Assembly: GCF_001748145.1 (NCBI RefSeq)
Contig: NZ_BCQA01000002.1
Span: 124,001 to 188,000 of the forward strand
Reading direction: 5' to 3'
DNA: 64,000 bases
Source: Bosea sp. BIWAKO-01
GTDB taxonomy: Bacteria > Pseudomonadota > Alphaproteobacteria > Rhizobiales > Beijerinckiaceae
Shown here: one piece after another, positions 44,295-52,847 of the stretch
How positions within the stretch are numbered: position 1 is the stretch's first letter
Layout of the letters: each line of letters starts with the position of its first letter
Position numbers and translations under genes: made by a program
The notes under the pieces: generated by a model
What the model saw: only the letters and a program-made list of their open reading frames with translations
The model's database searches: none
What the model was told of the DNA's origin: nothing

Positions 44295-46406
44295 ATGACG
44301 CTTGAATACATATTCAACCCGCGAAGCGTGGTCGTCGTCGGAGCCTCGGCAAAAAAGGACAAAGCCGGATACCGCTTTGTCGAGGCCGTGATGAAGACGA
44401 GTTTCACCGGCAAGCTCTATCTGACCAATCCGAGCGGGGGCGAGGTTTTCGGCCACCGGATCTACAAGAGCATTACCGAGATCGGCGAAGAAATCGATCT
44501 GGCGCTAATCCAGGTTGCCCGGGAGCACATCTTCGAAGTGCTGGAGCAGTGCGAGGCCGCGGGCGTGAAGGCGGTTATTCTCTACACTGCCGGGTTCGGC
44601 GAAGCTGACGAAGCCGGAATGGAGCTCGAACGCCGCCTCGAAGCCTTCATCAAGCGCACGGGCATCCGGCTCGTCGGCCCGAACTGTCAGGGAATATTCA
44701 GTGCGAAATCCCGCCTGGACCTGACCGGCAGCGGAAAAATCCCGGCGGGCGGCATCGGGATGATCAGCCAGAGCGGTGGTGTCGGTTCTCAGGCCTGGAT
44801 GGATGCGAGCATCTTTGCGGTCGGCTTCAGCTTGTTCGCAAGTATCGGCAACCAAACCGATATCGAGATTCACGAGTACATCGATTACATGGGCGACGAC
44901 GCCGATACGAAGGCCATCGTGCTCTATATCGAGGGGCTTCGACCCAACTCTGGCCGCGCCTTCTTCGAAGCTGCCAGACGCGTGGCGCAGAAGAAGCCGA
45001 TCGTCGCCATCAAGGGCGGACAAACACGCTCCGGACAGAGGGCAGCGAACTCACATACCGGGAGTCTCGCGGGCGCCGCCGAAACGTTCAGCTCAGCGCT
45101 CCGTGCGTCAGGCGTGATCGAGGTCAACAATGTCGAGGAGATGCTTGGCATCACCCAGGCTCTGCTGCTCTGCGAACCACTGACCTCGGACAGGCTCGCT
45201 ATCGTCGGTTATGGCGGCGGTCACTCGACCCTGAGCGCAGACGCTGTCGAGAAGGGAGGGTTCGTCGTCCCCGCGATGAGCCCCGAAACCGACAAGCGTC
45301 TCCAGGAAGCGCTCCCCTATTGGGCACCGCGCAAGAACCCCATCGATCTCGCCGGGGGCTATCTCACTGACATGCGAGCCTGGATTCGCGTGATGCGCGC
45401 GGCCTTGGAAGAGGACGGCATAGGCGGAGCGATGCTTTATGGCGCATGGGCTGCCTATGCCCCGACGATCCAAACCGGCGATGACAACTGGCAGACGGTC
45501 ACGGCCGAACTCGCTGCGCTGCAGAGGGAGTATCGCAAGCCGATCATCGCCTTCTCGCATACGGGCCGCGGCGATCTCTATCAAAACAAGACGCTTCGAG
45601 ACGGAGGCGTGCCGATCTTCGAGAACGTCGACACCGCTGTGAAGGCGTTCAGAGCGCTGGCGGATCGGCAGAACTGGCTGAAGAGGCTTGCGCACGACGA
45701 CGGCGGCAGTCCCGCCAAGAGCAAGCCCTCGCACATGTCGAGCCCGGACGTCGGCAATCTAACTGAAGCCGAGGCCTATGCCCTACTCCGCGAATACGGC
45801 ATCCCGGTTCCAAACCATCGGCTTGCATCGAGCGCGCAGGAGGCCGCGGAAGCCAGCGAAACGCTCGGCCTGCCGGTGGTGATGAAAATCAGCTCCCGCA
45901 AGATTGTTCACAAGAGCGATGTCGGCGGGGTCATCACGAACCTGAAGACGCGGGAGGCCGCCGAGCGGGCCTATCGCGAACTGATCGAAAGGGCGCGTGC
46001 CTCGGGGCTCGACGCAGACGCAAGCGAGGTCCTGGTCGCCCAGCAGGCGGGCGGTCTCGAAGTGATTTGCGGTTATATCAGGGACGCTCATTTCGGCCCA
46101 ACCGTGCTGGTCGGCCTGGGAGGCATATTCGTCGAGGTGCTGAAGGACGTTGCCATCCGCCTGGCACCGATCAGACGTGCCGACGCGCTGGAAATGGTGC
46201 GCGAACTCAAAGCCGCACCTCTGTTGACCGGCGCCCGCGGGCAGGAACCGCTGGATGTCGAGGCCCTGGCCGATATCCTGGTGAAACTCGGCCAGCTGGG
46301 CAGCGCCCATCCCGAGATCAGCGAAATCGATCTCAACCCTGTCTTCGTCTCACCTGGATCGGCGGTCGCCGCGGATGCAAGGATCATCACGGGCACGACG
46401 GAGTGA
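44295..46406 (+). CDS. NDP-forming acyl-CoA synthetase (acetyl-CoA synthetase/Pat-like, alpha-beta fusion)
   Basis: A 703-residue enzyme of the ADP-forming acyl-CoA synthetase family. The CoA-binding Rossmann domain starts SVVVVGASAKKDKAGYRF; the succinyl-CoA-synthetase-like ligase domain holds the phospho-His in ANSHTGSLAGA (about residue 252); the C-terminal ATP-grasp domain reads VVMKISSRKIVHKSDVGGV and ends at EISEIDLNPV. It makes an acyl-CoA with ATP, giving ADP and phosphate. There is no C-terminal GNAT domain, so it is not a Pat acetyltransferase fusion. It lies between the binding-protein and permease genes, an unusual mixed import/activation operon. Confidence 0.9.
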   Translation: MTLEYIFNPRSVVVVGASAKKDKAGYRFVEAVMKTSFTGKLYLTNPSGGEVFGHRIYKSITEIGEEIDLALIQVAREHIFEVLEQCEAAGVKAVILYTAGFGEADEAGMELERRLEAFIKRTGIRLVGPNCQGIFSAKSRLDLTGSGKIPAGGIGMISQSGGVGSQAWMDASIFAVGFSLFASIGNQTDIEIHEYIDYMGDDADTKAIVLYIEGLRPNSGRAFFEAARRVAQKKPIVAIKGGQTRSGQRAANSHTGSLAGAAETFSSALRASGVIEVNNVEEMLGITQALLLCEPLTSDRLAIVGYGGGHSTLSADAVEKGGFVVPAMSPETDKRLQEALPYWAPRKNPIDLAGGYLTDMRAWIRVMRAALEEDGIGGAMLYGAWAAYAPTIQTGDDNWQTVTAELAALQREYRKPIIAFSHTGRGDLYQNKTLRDGGVPIFENVDTAVKAFRALADRQNWLKRLAHDDGGSPAKSKPSHMSSPDVGNLTEAEAYALLREYGIPVPNHRLASSAQEAAEASETLGLPVVMKISSRKIVHKSDVGGVITNLKTREAAERAYRELIERARASGLDADASEVLVAQQAGGLEVICGYIRDAHFGPTVLVGLGGIFVEVLKDVAIRLAPIRRADALEMVRELKAAPLLTGARGQEPLDVEALADILVKLGQLGSAHPEISEIDLNPVFVSPGSAVAADARIITGTTE

Positions 46407-46414
46407 GGAACGGC

Positions 46415-46443
46415 CCGCATCGCGACCTCTGATCGCGATGCGG
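46415..46443 (+). terminator. Intra-operon hairpin
   Basis: 11-bp perfect stem CCGCATCGCGA / TCGCGATGCGG with a 7-base loop and no T-run, between the synthetase stop and the permease start. It may attenuate or stabilise message ends rather than terminate. Confidence 0.5.
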
Positions 46444-46472
46444 CGCGGATTAGTGCCCGCGAAGGAGCAGTG

Positions 46473-47390
46473 ATGCCCAATTTCATCTTACGACGACTAG
46501 GTCAGGCGGTGATCGTGCTCTGGGCCTCGGCGAGCGTCGTATTTGTGATCATGCGTCTGTCAGGAAGTCCGGTTGATCTCATTCTCCCGCCCGAGGCAAG
46601 CTCTCAAGACCGGATCAACCTGACTCTGCAGATGGGTCTCGATCGCCCCATCCTCGTCCAATACCTTTCGTTCCTGTCGGACGCGCTTCAAGGGGATCTC
46701 GGGACTTCGTATTGGCAGAACCGTCCGGCACTAAGCGTCGTCATGGAGCGGTTCCCGGCAACCTTGCAGATCGCAACGGCTGGATTTCTCCTATCATTCT
46801 TGATGGCGGTGCCGATCGGAGTCGTCTCCGCCGTGAGGAAGGGCGGCATGCTCGACAACGGGCTGATGGCCTTCGCGCTGCTTGCGCACGCCATGCCGAC
46901 ATTCTGGCTGGCTCTTGTTCTCGTGCTGGTTTTCTCTGTGCATCTGCAATGGCTGCCTTCATTCGGACGTGGCTCCTGGCAGCACATGCTGCTCCCCACG
47001 ATCGCGCTCGCAACCTATTCGCTCGCCCGCATGGCGCGGATCACCCGTTCGAGCATGCTCGAGGTCTTGGGCCAGGATTATATCCGGACGGGGCGCGCGA
47101 AGGGCCTTTCCGAAAAGAGGATCGTTTGGGTTCACGCCTTGCGCAATGCGGCGCTTCCGATCGTCACGATCGGTGCATTGGAGCTTGGCGTTCTGATCGG
47201 TGGAAGCGTTCTGACCGAGATCGTCTTCGCTTGGCCTGGTCTCGGCTGGCTCGCGATGGAGGCCATATCCCGACGGGATTTTCCTCTGGTACAGGCCATT
47301 ATCCTGACGGTGTCCTCGATCTTCGTCGTGCTCAACTTCGTGACCGACGTCGCCTACGCGTATGTCAATCCCAACGTCAGGCTGAACTGA
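46473..47390 (+). CDS. ABC permease, OppB/DppB type
   Basis: A 305-residue permease with six helices. It begins ILRRLGQAVIVLWASASVVFVIMRLSG and has the EAA loop RTGRAKGLSEKRIVWVHALRNA and the typical C-terminus FVTDVAYAYVNPNVRLN. The ATG at 46473 follows GAAGGAG. It is translationally coupled to the next permease by TGATG. Confidence 0.9.
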   Translation: MPNFILRRLGQAVIVLWASASVVFVIMRLSGSPVDLILPPEASSQDRINLTLQMGLDRPILVQYLSFLSDALQGDLGTSYWQNRPALSVVMERFPATLQIATAGFLLSFLMAVPIGVVSAVRKGGMLDNGLMAFALLAHAMPTFWLALVLVLVFSVHLQWLPSFGRGSWQHMLLPTIALATYSLARMARITRSSMLEVLGQDYIRTGRAKGLSEKRIVWVHALRNAALPIVTIGALELGVLIGGSVLTEIVFAWPGLGWLAMEAISRRDFPLVQAIILTVSSIFVVLNFVTDVAYAYVNPNVRLN

Positions 47391-48256
47391 TGACCGCGCG
47401 TCGAGTTGGGATTTCCTTTCTGGGCCCCCACAATGCACTGATCCTGCTGGCAGTCGTGATCCTTGTCACATTTGTCGCGGTCGCCGCATTTCCAGGCTGG
47501 TTCACCAGCTTCGATCCTGCGCGGCAATCTCTGCTGACACGTCTGCTGGCGCCAGGGTCGGTCGGGCGAGGTGGAGCGGTACATTGGCTGGGGACCGACA
47601 AACTCGGCCGCGATGTGCTCAGCGGCCTCATATACGGCGCACGCGGAGCACTGTTCATCGGCGTCGCGGCGGCCTGTTCAGCCGCTACCATCGGCGTGAG
47701 CTTGGGTTTGATCGCGGGCTACTACGGCCGGCTGACCGGCGACATCATATTGCGGGCGGCTGATGTGCAGCTCGCTTTCCCCTTCTTTCTCCTGGCTATC
47801 ACTGTCGCCGCTGTGCTCGGCCCCAGCTACGCAGTCATCATTGCTATCCTGACGATGAGCAATTGGGTCGCCTATGCACGGGTGGTCCGCAGCGAGACGC
47901 TCGAGATCAAGGAGCGGGCCTTTGTCGAGGCAGCGCGAGCGGTCGGTGCGAGCAACCTGCGCATCATGGTCGTTCATATCCTGCCGAACTGCATTCCCTC
48001 AGTGATCGTGCTGGCAACCTTCAATATGGCTCACGCAATCATCCTCGAAGCGGGTTTGAGCTTTGTCGGGCTCGGCGTGCCGACGCGCTCCCCGAGCTGG
48101 GGCGCCATGCTGGCCGAGGGGCGGGAATACGTCGCGACCGCATGGTGGCTCGCGACATTCCCCGGGATTGCAATCTTCCTGGTCGTATTGGCGGTCAACG
48201 TGCTGGGCGATAGGCTGCGCGATATCTTGGACCCCCGCCTTTCGGTGCGCGATTAG
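47390..48256 (+). CDS. ABC permease, OppC/DppC type
   Basis: A 288-residue permease. The motif HWLGTDKLGRDVLSGLIYGARGAL and the EAA loop FVEAARAVGASNLRIMVVHILPN define the OppC subfamily; the C-terminus LGDRLRDILDPRLSVRD is standard. It partners the upstream permease and the 42654 binding protein. No ATPase gene is nearby. Confidence 0.9.
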   Translation: MTARRVGISFLGPHNALILLAVVILVTFVAVAAFPGWFTSFDPARQSLLTRLLAPGSVGRGGAVHWLGTDKLGRDVLSGLIYGARGALFIGVAAACSAATIGVSLGLIAGYYGRLTGDIILRAADVQLAFPFFLLAITVAAVLGPSYAVIIAILTMSNWVAYARVVRSETLEIKERAFVEAARAVGASNLRIMVVHILPNCIPSVIVLATFNMAHAIILEAGLSFVGLGVPTRSPSWGAMLAEGREYVATAWWLATFPGIAIFLVVLAVNVLGDRLRDILDPRLSVRD

Positions 48257-48306
48257 CCGAGCTTCAGCGAGACCTCAAACCCTACCGAAAGCCCGTGGAG
48301 GTTACC

Positions 48307-49074
48307 GTGCCGCAGATCGTGCAAGAGACCATTGATCGAGTCCGCATTCTGACAATCGAAAACGAGCCAAAGCGCAATGCGATAACGCACGCCATGGCAC
48401 AGCAACTCCTTGACGCCCTGCGCGCCGCGGAATCCGATCCCCTGGTGCGAATTGTCGTGATTACCGGCGCCGGGAAGCTCGCGTTCAGCAGCGGCCACGA
48501 TCTCAGTGAGCCGCTCGGAGATCCGGACCGGGAAAGCGAGCTCGCATTCGGTTTTCCGAGAACGATGCGAAAGCCCGTCATTGCCGCAATCACCGGCCAC
48601 TGCCATGCCGCAGGCCTGATGCTCGCCGTGGCATGCGACATGCGGATAGCCGACGAATCCGCCCGCATTGGCTCTCCAGGTGCCAAGTTGGGTGGGATGC
48701 CGATGGGCGGGCAGCTCCAATGCCTTCCTGAATACATGTCGCCCGGACGAGCCAAGCTGTTCATGATGACGGCCATGATTCTGGATGGACGGACGGCCAG
48801 TGAATGGGGACTGGTCGATATTGTTACTTCCGAGATGACCGCGCTGGAGCACGCCCTGAAGCTTGCGCACGCCATAGCTGCCAACTCGCCGGCCGTCGTC
48901 GCGGCGATCAAGGCAGGCGTGGCGCATTGGTCAAACGTCTCACCTGCGCAGCTCGCGAGCTGGGAAAAGACGGAGTCGCAGCGCGTCAAAGAGGTCGGAG
49001 ACTGGGAAGAAGGTGTGAAAGCATTCCTCGGAAAACGACCCCCCGTTTTCACCGATCTGGGCGTCGAGAGATAG
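48307..49074 (+). CDS. Enoyl-CoA hydratase/isomerase (crotonase) family protein
   Basis: A 255-residue crotonase. The first oxyanion-hole strand is GKLAFSSGHDLSEP (about 55-68) and the second AAITGHCHAAGLMLAVACDMRIAD (about 92-115). The hydratase Glu normally in this region is not evident: GAKLGGMPMGG replaces the usual E-x-x-L-G. The GTG at 48307 is preferred over GTG 48295 because GGAGG lies 5 bases upstream. It is the last gene of the operon and probably acts on the acyl-CoA made by the 44295 synthetase. Confidence 0.85.
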   Translation: MPQIVQETIDRVRILTIENEPKRNAITHAMAQQLLDALRAAESDPLVRIVVITGAGKLAFSSGHDLSEPLGDPDRESELAFGFPRTMRKPVIAAITGHCHAAGLMLAVACDMRIADESARIGSPGAKLGGMPMGGQLQCLPEYMSPGRAKLFMMTAMILDGRTASEWGLVDIVTSEMTALEHALKLAHAIAANSPAVVAAIKAGVAHWSNVSPAQLASWEKTESQRVKEVGDWEEGVKAFLGKRPPVFTDLGVER

Positions 49075-49467
49075 ACGTGGCGAGAACACCCGTGTTTCTT
49101 TGCCTGCCTTTCGACTTCCGCCTTTGGACGATGCATAACGAGTCTCACTCGCAACGCGCAAAGTATGAATGCGAGCGGCGGGGCGGCAGTTGGCAACACC
49201 AACTGATGAGTTGATGGAGCGTCCTCTCCGGGTCGAGCAAAGCCACGGCACTCGCAAGAGTGAAAGGTCCGCTTTCGGACAAGGAGCCAGAGTCCGCTCC
49301 TGGCGCTACGCCGCCTCGAGGCGTCCACCCGTGGCTACCGACAGGGTTGGGTGGACTGCGGACGTTTCCCGGCCCCCAGCCTGAAATGCAGCGCGGCGTA
49401 GTGCAAATGCCTTTGGACATTCAGCCGATTCGATCAATCGCTCCCTGCTGCCTTCGCCGCATCTGCA
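49075..49467. other. Intergenic region, repeat-like sequence
   Basis: About 390 bases between convergent genes. The part at 49240-49390 has the look of the dispersed intergenic repeats (GGTCCGCTTTCGGACAAGGA words) but I could not align it to the other copies reliably. No gene. Confidence 0.4.
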
Positions 49468-49923
49468 CTACATGACCACCAGAACGGCTACCGAACTGTT
49501 GGAGAGCACCTCGGAGGTCTGGCTGCCCAGCAAAAGGCGACGGAGCCCGCGTCGGCCGTGTGAGGCCATGACAATGAGGCTGCAGTGACGGCTATTGGCG
49601 ACTTCTACGATTGCCTCGGCCGGGTGAGCCTGGGGAATATGAACGGTCTCGGCGTCGACGCCGAGACGATCTGCAGCAGTTCTGGCATCAGCCAGTGTTT
49701 TCTCAGCCGCTTGTGTCTGACTCGCCTCATACTCCACCGTCTCCATCGGTGGCGGCGCCCACCCGGCGCCGGCCGTGGCGGCGCCGGCATAGATCGGAAG
49801 CGGCTCTGTTACGGTGATAATGATGACCTTGGCTCCCACGCTCTTGGCTAGGTTCAGGCCATGATTCACGCCCTTCTGGGCAAATTCCGATCCGTCTGTC
49901 GGTATGAGAATTAGCTTGTACAT
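49468..49923 (-). CDS. Universal stress protein (UspA family)
   Basis: A 151-residue single-domain Usp. MYKLILIPTDGSEFAQKGV is the N-terminal strand with the conserved Asp, and the nucleotide-binding signature G-x2-G-x9-G-S appears as SHGRRGLRRLLLGSQTSEVL. It therefore belongs to the ATP-binding branch. Such proteins help survival under starvation or stress. The start at ATG 49923 fits the family; the longer frame adds nine unlikely residues. It is divergent from the small gene at 50076. Confidence 0.92.
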   Translation of the reverse strand: MYKLILIPTDGSEFAQKGVNHGLNLAKSVGAKVIIITVTEPLPIYAGAATAGAGWAPPPMETVEYEASQTQAAEKTLADARTAADRLGVDAETVHIPQAHPAEAIVEVANSRHCSLIVMASHGRRGLRRLLLGSQTSEVLSNSSVAVLVVM

Positions 49924-50075
49924 TGTCCGACCTGCTCCCTTCGTTCCCACAGTTATAGGTTAGGTCTGAGCGGGTTTTGGTGCTCCCGGAACAGCGGGCG
50001 GGTTGATTTGACGCAAACGCGAACTCTCTCACCTGGAGTACAATTCACCAGTCGCTCCTTCGTTCGGAGGTCGCC

Positions 50076-50285
50076 ATGAAGACGACAATCCAACACGCGC
50101 CGGAATCCTGTAGGTCCGACCCGCCCACCTTCACGATCGAGACAGATGAGGACTACGCCCTCGCGATCCACCGCATCAAGGCGCTCTCGGTCCAGGATGG
50201 AAGCAGTCACCGGGAGTTGATGGCACTCAAGAACGCGATCCACGTCTGGGAGACAAACAATCCGGGTATCAGACGGGACCTATAG
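50076..50285 (+). CDS. Small HigA N-terminal-like protein
   Basis: A 69-residue acidic protein. TIETDEDYALAIHRIKALSV followed by SSHRELMALKNAIHVWE resembles the N-terminal helical part of HigA-type antitoxins (I-x-T-E-x-D-Y-x-x-A-L-x-x-I), but the DNA-binding HTH that should follow is absent. No toxin gene is adjacent. The start has GGAGG 6 bases upstream. It may be a free-standing homologue or a truncated antitoxin. Confidence 0.55.
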   Translation: MKTTIQHAPESCRSDPPTFTIETDEDYALAIHRIKALSVQDGSSHRELMALKNAIHVWETNNPGIRRDL

Positions 50286-50403
50286 GCGGACGCCGAGAAC
50301 GCCCACCCCGTTCCATTCGGCGGGAGCGACTGCAGCGCCAACGCCGTCTCCCGGCAAGCTGCGCTCGTCGGCTCGGGCGGAATGTCCCCATAGCCCATAG
50401 GGT

Positions 50404-50443
50404 GGTCGAGAGCGGAACTCTGGTCAGCAGACTCGTAGCGTCT
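50404..50443 (+). repeat. Dispersed intergenic repeat, left part (split by IS)
   Basis: 40 bases matching 20538-20577. The remainder of the repeat is at 51820-51855, on the other side of the IS110-type element. Confidence 0.75.
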
Positions 50444-50590
50444 TGTGTGGATGGCTCCCGCGTTGCAAGGGGTCTGTGACGGTTTGGCGTGATGGTCGGG
50501 TGCAGTCTTGTGTCCGGCCTGTTCGCGCGGTCATTGACCGCTGGCCCTGATGGTTTCCGTGGATAAGGTCCCATTCTGCTTTGCGGGCTT
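50444..50590 (-). ncRNA. Candidate bridge RNA region of the IS1111-like element
   Basis: IS110-family recombinases use a structured bridge RNA from a non-coding end to pair element and target; in the IS1111 group it comes from the end downstream of the gene. This 147-base stretch is that end. It holds several self-complementary patches (for example AGCGGTCAATGACCGC on the minus strand). The word TCTGCTTT at 50575-50582 (plus strand) is repeated exactly at the right insertion junction (51817-51824), as expected of a target-binding loop. Placement is inferred from position; no fold was computed. Confidence 0.4.
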
Positions 50591-51739
50591 TTATGCCCTC
50601 GACGTTAGGCGGGTTGTCCTCATCCCCAGTCTGACCGGTGCGCCATCATCACAGGGTCCTCGCAACCTCCTTCGCGCGTGTAGCGCGCTGATTTGCCACT
50701 GATCCTCAGCTGCTGCCACGCTGGGCGCTGGCATGCGATAAATCTCGCCCCGAACCATGATGGCCCAGATCGCCCGCGCTGCCCGGTTCGCCAGGGCGAC
50801 GGTGACGAGCCGTATCGGCTTGCGGGTGAGTAGCGCGTTCACGCGAGGATCCGCTGCATCGGGGTGGTGCTTGTTGCGTCTGACCAGCGACGTCATGCCC
50901 GTGACCAGAAGGCGCCGCAGGTATTGATCGCCCATTTTGGAGATGCGGCCGAGGCGCTCCTTGCCGCCGCTGGAGTTGTTGAGCGGCGTCAGTCCCAGCC
51001 AGGCCGCGAACTGGCGCCCGGAGCGGAACTGGGTCGGATCGGTGACAGTGGCCGCCAGCGCGCTCGCTCCGAGCAGGCCCACGCCGGGGACGGTGGCAAT
51101 GCGCCGCGCGAGATCGTTCGATCGGTACCAGACCAGCAAGTCTCGTTCGAGCTGGCGGATGCGGTTCTGAACTTCGATCGCTTGCTCGGCCAAGGCGCTG
51201 ATCACCTTGGCGGCGAGATCGAGAACCTCATGCGCGCCACCGGCCACAGCGCGTCGCACAAAGGCCAGGGCGTGGGTGATGCCCTTCGGGATATCGATGC
51301 CGAACTCGGCCAGGAGCCCCCGGATCATGTTGATGAGTTGCGTACGCTGACGAACGAGGAGGTCGCGGGTCCGATGAAGGGCCAGCGCGGCCTGCTGCTC
51401 GACAGACTTGACCGGGACGAAGCGCATGGTCCGGCGCGTGAGCGCCTCGCAGATCGCCTCCGCATCAGCGGCGTCGGTCTTGCCTCGCTTCACGTATGGC
51501 TTGACGTAGGCCGGCGGCATCAATCGCACAGTATGCCCCAGAGAGGTCAGTTCGCGCGCCCAGTGATGGCTCGTGCCGCAGGCCTCCATGCCGACCAGGC
51601 AGGGAGAAAGCCTGCGGAAGAAGGGTATGACCTGAGCTCGCCTCAGTGCTCGACGAGCGAGGACCTCTCCTGTTCCGCTGATAGCGTGCACCTGGAAGAC
51701 ATTCTTGGCCAAGTCGATGCCGACAGTCGTGATCTCCAT
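50591..51739 (-). CDS. IS110 family (IS1111-like) DEDD recombinase/transposase
   Basis: A 382-residue recombinase. The N-terminal RuvC-like DEDD domain begins MEITTVGIDLAKNVFQVHA (first Asp), with GMEACG (Glu) and KTDAADAEAICEA (Asp pair) following. The C-terminal Transposase_20 domain holds the catalytic Ser region TVPGVGLLGASALAATV and SGRQFAAWLGLTP, then GRISKMGDQYLRRLLV. All expected blocks are present, so it should be active. The ATG at 51739 follows GGAGCG; longer extensions run into the element end. The product ends in a basic tail of about 45 residues. Confidence 0.92.
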   Translation of the reverse strand: MEITTVGIDLAKNVFQVHAISGTGEVLARRALRRAQVIPFFRRLSPCLVGMEACGTSHHWARELTSLGHTVRLMPPAYVKPYVKRGKTDAADAEAICEALTRRTMRFVPVKSVEQQAALALHRTRDLLVRQRTQLINMIRGLLAEFGIDIPKGITHALAFVRRAVAGGAHEVLDLAAKVISALAEQAIEVQNRIRQLERDLLVWYRSNDLARRIATVPGVGLLGASALAATVTDPTQFRSGRQFAAWLGLTPLNNSSGGKERLGRISKMGDQYLRRLLVTGMTSLVRRNKHHPDAADPRVNALLTRKPIRLVTVALANRAARAIWAIMVRGEIYRMPAPSVAAAEDQWQISALHARRRLRGPCDDGAPVRLGMRTTRLTSRA

Positions 51740-51819
51740 CGTGGTCGCTCCAAGCTCGTGCTGCGTGACAGCACCACTGTGGCGCTGCACGCCGGGAGCG
51801 GGAGCCATCCACCCCATCT

Positions 51820-51855
51820 GCTTTTGGGCAATGCGCCAATGTCCGCAAATGGCGC
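51820..51855 (+). repeat. Dispersed intergenic repeat, right part (split by IS)
   Basis: 36 bases that continue the repeat interrupted at 50443 and match 20578-20613. Confidence 0.75.
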
Positions 51856-52056
51856 ATTTCGTCCGAACGAGCGATGGGTGGTGTGACCCTCCGGCGACGT
51901 TCGGGACGTCTGCTAGTGGGCACGGCCTGGCGGCCTTCCGCGAGCCAGGAAGGGCGGTCGTGAGCGGGTAAGCGTTAGCTTCTATCCACTAGACGCCGGA
52001 CCAATCTCTAGTAGCGTCATTAGTTGCGAACCTTGCCCCGAAAAGAGGAGTCCGCC

Positions 52057-52278
52057 ATGCGTCTCCAAGCGTTTGCTCTCGCATCTTTGGCTATCTTCGC
52101 ATCGCCTACGGACGCCAGGCAGAGCGGCGCGAAGGGCGATAGCGTTCGCGAGGCGTGTCGCGAGGAAGCCCGCAAGGCCACCAAGCCAGGACACACAGCT
52201 CGGGTCGATCGGGAGCAAATCAAGGAAATGCGCCGCGAGTACAGGCGCAATTGCATCCGTAGATCCAAGGCAAGCTAA
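52057..52278 (+). CDS. Small secreted basic protein, PsiF-repeat-like
   Basis: A 73-residue protein with a short signal peptide (MRLQAFALASLAIFASPTDA) and a mature part rich in Arg, Lys and Glu. REACREEARKATKPG and KEMRREYRRNCIRRS resemble the Cys-spaced, basic PsiF repeat of small periplasmic proteins; two Cys residues could pair. A strong AGAGGAG site precedes the ATG. Function unknown. The next small gene starts 8 bp after its stop. Confidence 0.6.
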   Translation: MRLQAFALASLAIFASPTDARQSGAKGDSVREACREEARKATKPGHTARVDREQIKEMRREYRRNCIRRSKAS

Positions 52279-52285
52279 CCATCCG

Positions 52286-52528
52286 ATGATACAATTGGAC
52301 GAGCGCACTGCGCCAATCCGTAAGGTCGTAGATGCGGAAGCCTACACGCACATTCAGATCGTCTGCTGCGAGGCTGTGCTGAAACCGGTTCACGATCTGC
52401 CTGAGTGGGCTCGTGAAAAGTCGCTTGTGAAGCTCGCCGGCTCGTTCCGATGCTCGCGCTGCGGTAAGCTTGCCTCACCCGGCCGCGTTGCCTTCTGGAA
52501 ACACGGCCGCAAGCGCCTGGCGGTGTAA
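52286..52528 (+). CDS. Small hypothetical protein with zinc-ribbon-like C-x2-C
   Basis: An 80-residue soluble protein. The C-terminal part SFRCSRCGKLASPGRVAFWKHG has a C-x2-C knuckle, and VCCEAVLKP provides a Cys pair some 30 residues earlier, so together they could bind zinc. It follows the secreted-protein gene by 8 bp and may be co-transcribed. No family is recognised. Confidence 0.5.
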   Translation: MIQLDERTAPIRKVVDAEAYTHIQIVCCEAVLKPVHDLPEWAREKSLVKLAGSFRCSRCGKLASPGRVAFWKHGRKRLAV

Positions 52529-52847
52529 AGGGCGAGCGCTGGGAAAGTTTCCTGCGAGCCGGCGTTTTCCGCGCGTGGTGGGGTTTATGCTGTGTGCGCG
52601 CGAATCACGCATCAGCGCCCATGGGAATCCCAAGAAGTCCACGGCTCCTAGCGTGCGAGATCGAGCTCTCGGGCGCATGGCCGAACAGGGACAGGTTGAA
52701 AAGGCGAGCTCCCCTCACACCTTCACACTCATCTTTGGAATCAATTCCCCCCTCACAGTCTTACGGGTTCCAACTGTGAGGACTGTGAGGGGATGCACCT
52801 AACAGTTCGCAATTCGACAAGGCCGGTCACGACTAGTCCTCGTAGTA
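52529..52847. other. Intergenic region with hairpin
   Basis: About 320 bases. At 52749-52792 a 12-bp perfect inverted repeat (CCCCTCACAGTC / GACTGTGAGGGG) encloses 20 bases that contain a further ACTGTGAG. No gene seen. Confidence 0.45.

Larger units (their letters stand above)
50444..51816 (-). mobile_element. IS110 family, IS1111-like insertion sequence
   Basis: A 1373-bp element encoding one IS110-type recombinase on the minus strand. Its ends carry inverted repeats: left TGTGTGGATGGCTCCCGC, right (reverse complement) TGGGGTGGATGGCTCCCGC, with two mismatches in the first 18. The junctions are fixed by comparison with the uninterrupted repeat at 20538-20613: the bases TCT appear on both sides (50441-50443 and 51817-51819). 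The longer non-coding end (147 bp) lies downstream of the recombinase gene and the shorter (77 bp) upstream, as in the IS1111 group. Confidence 0.85.
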
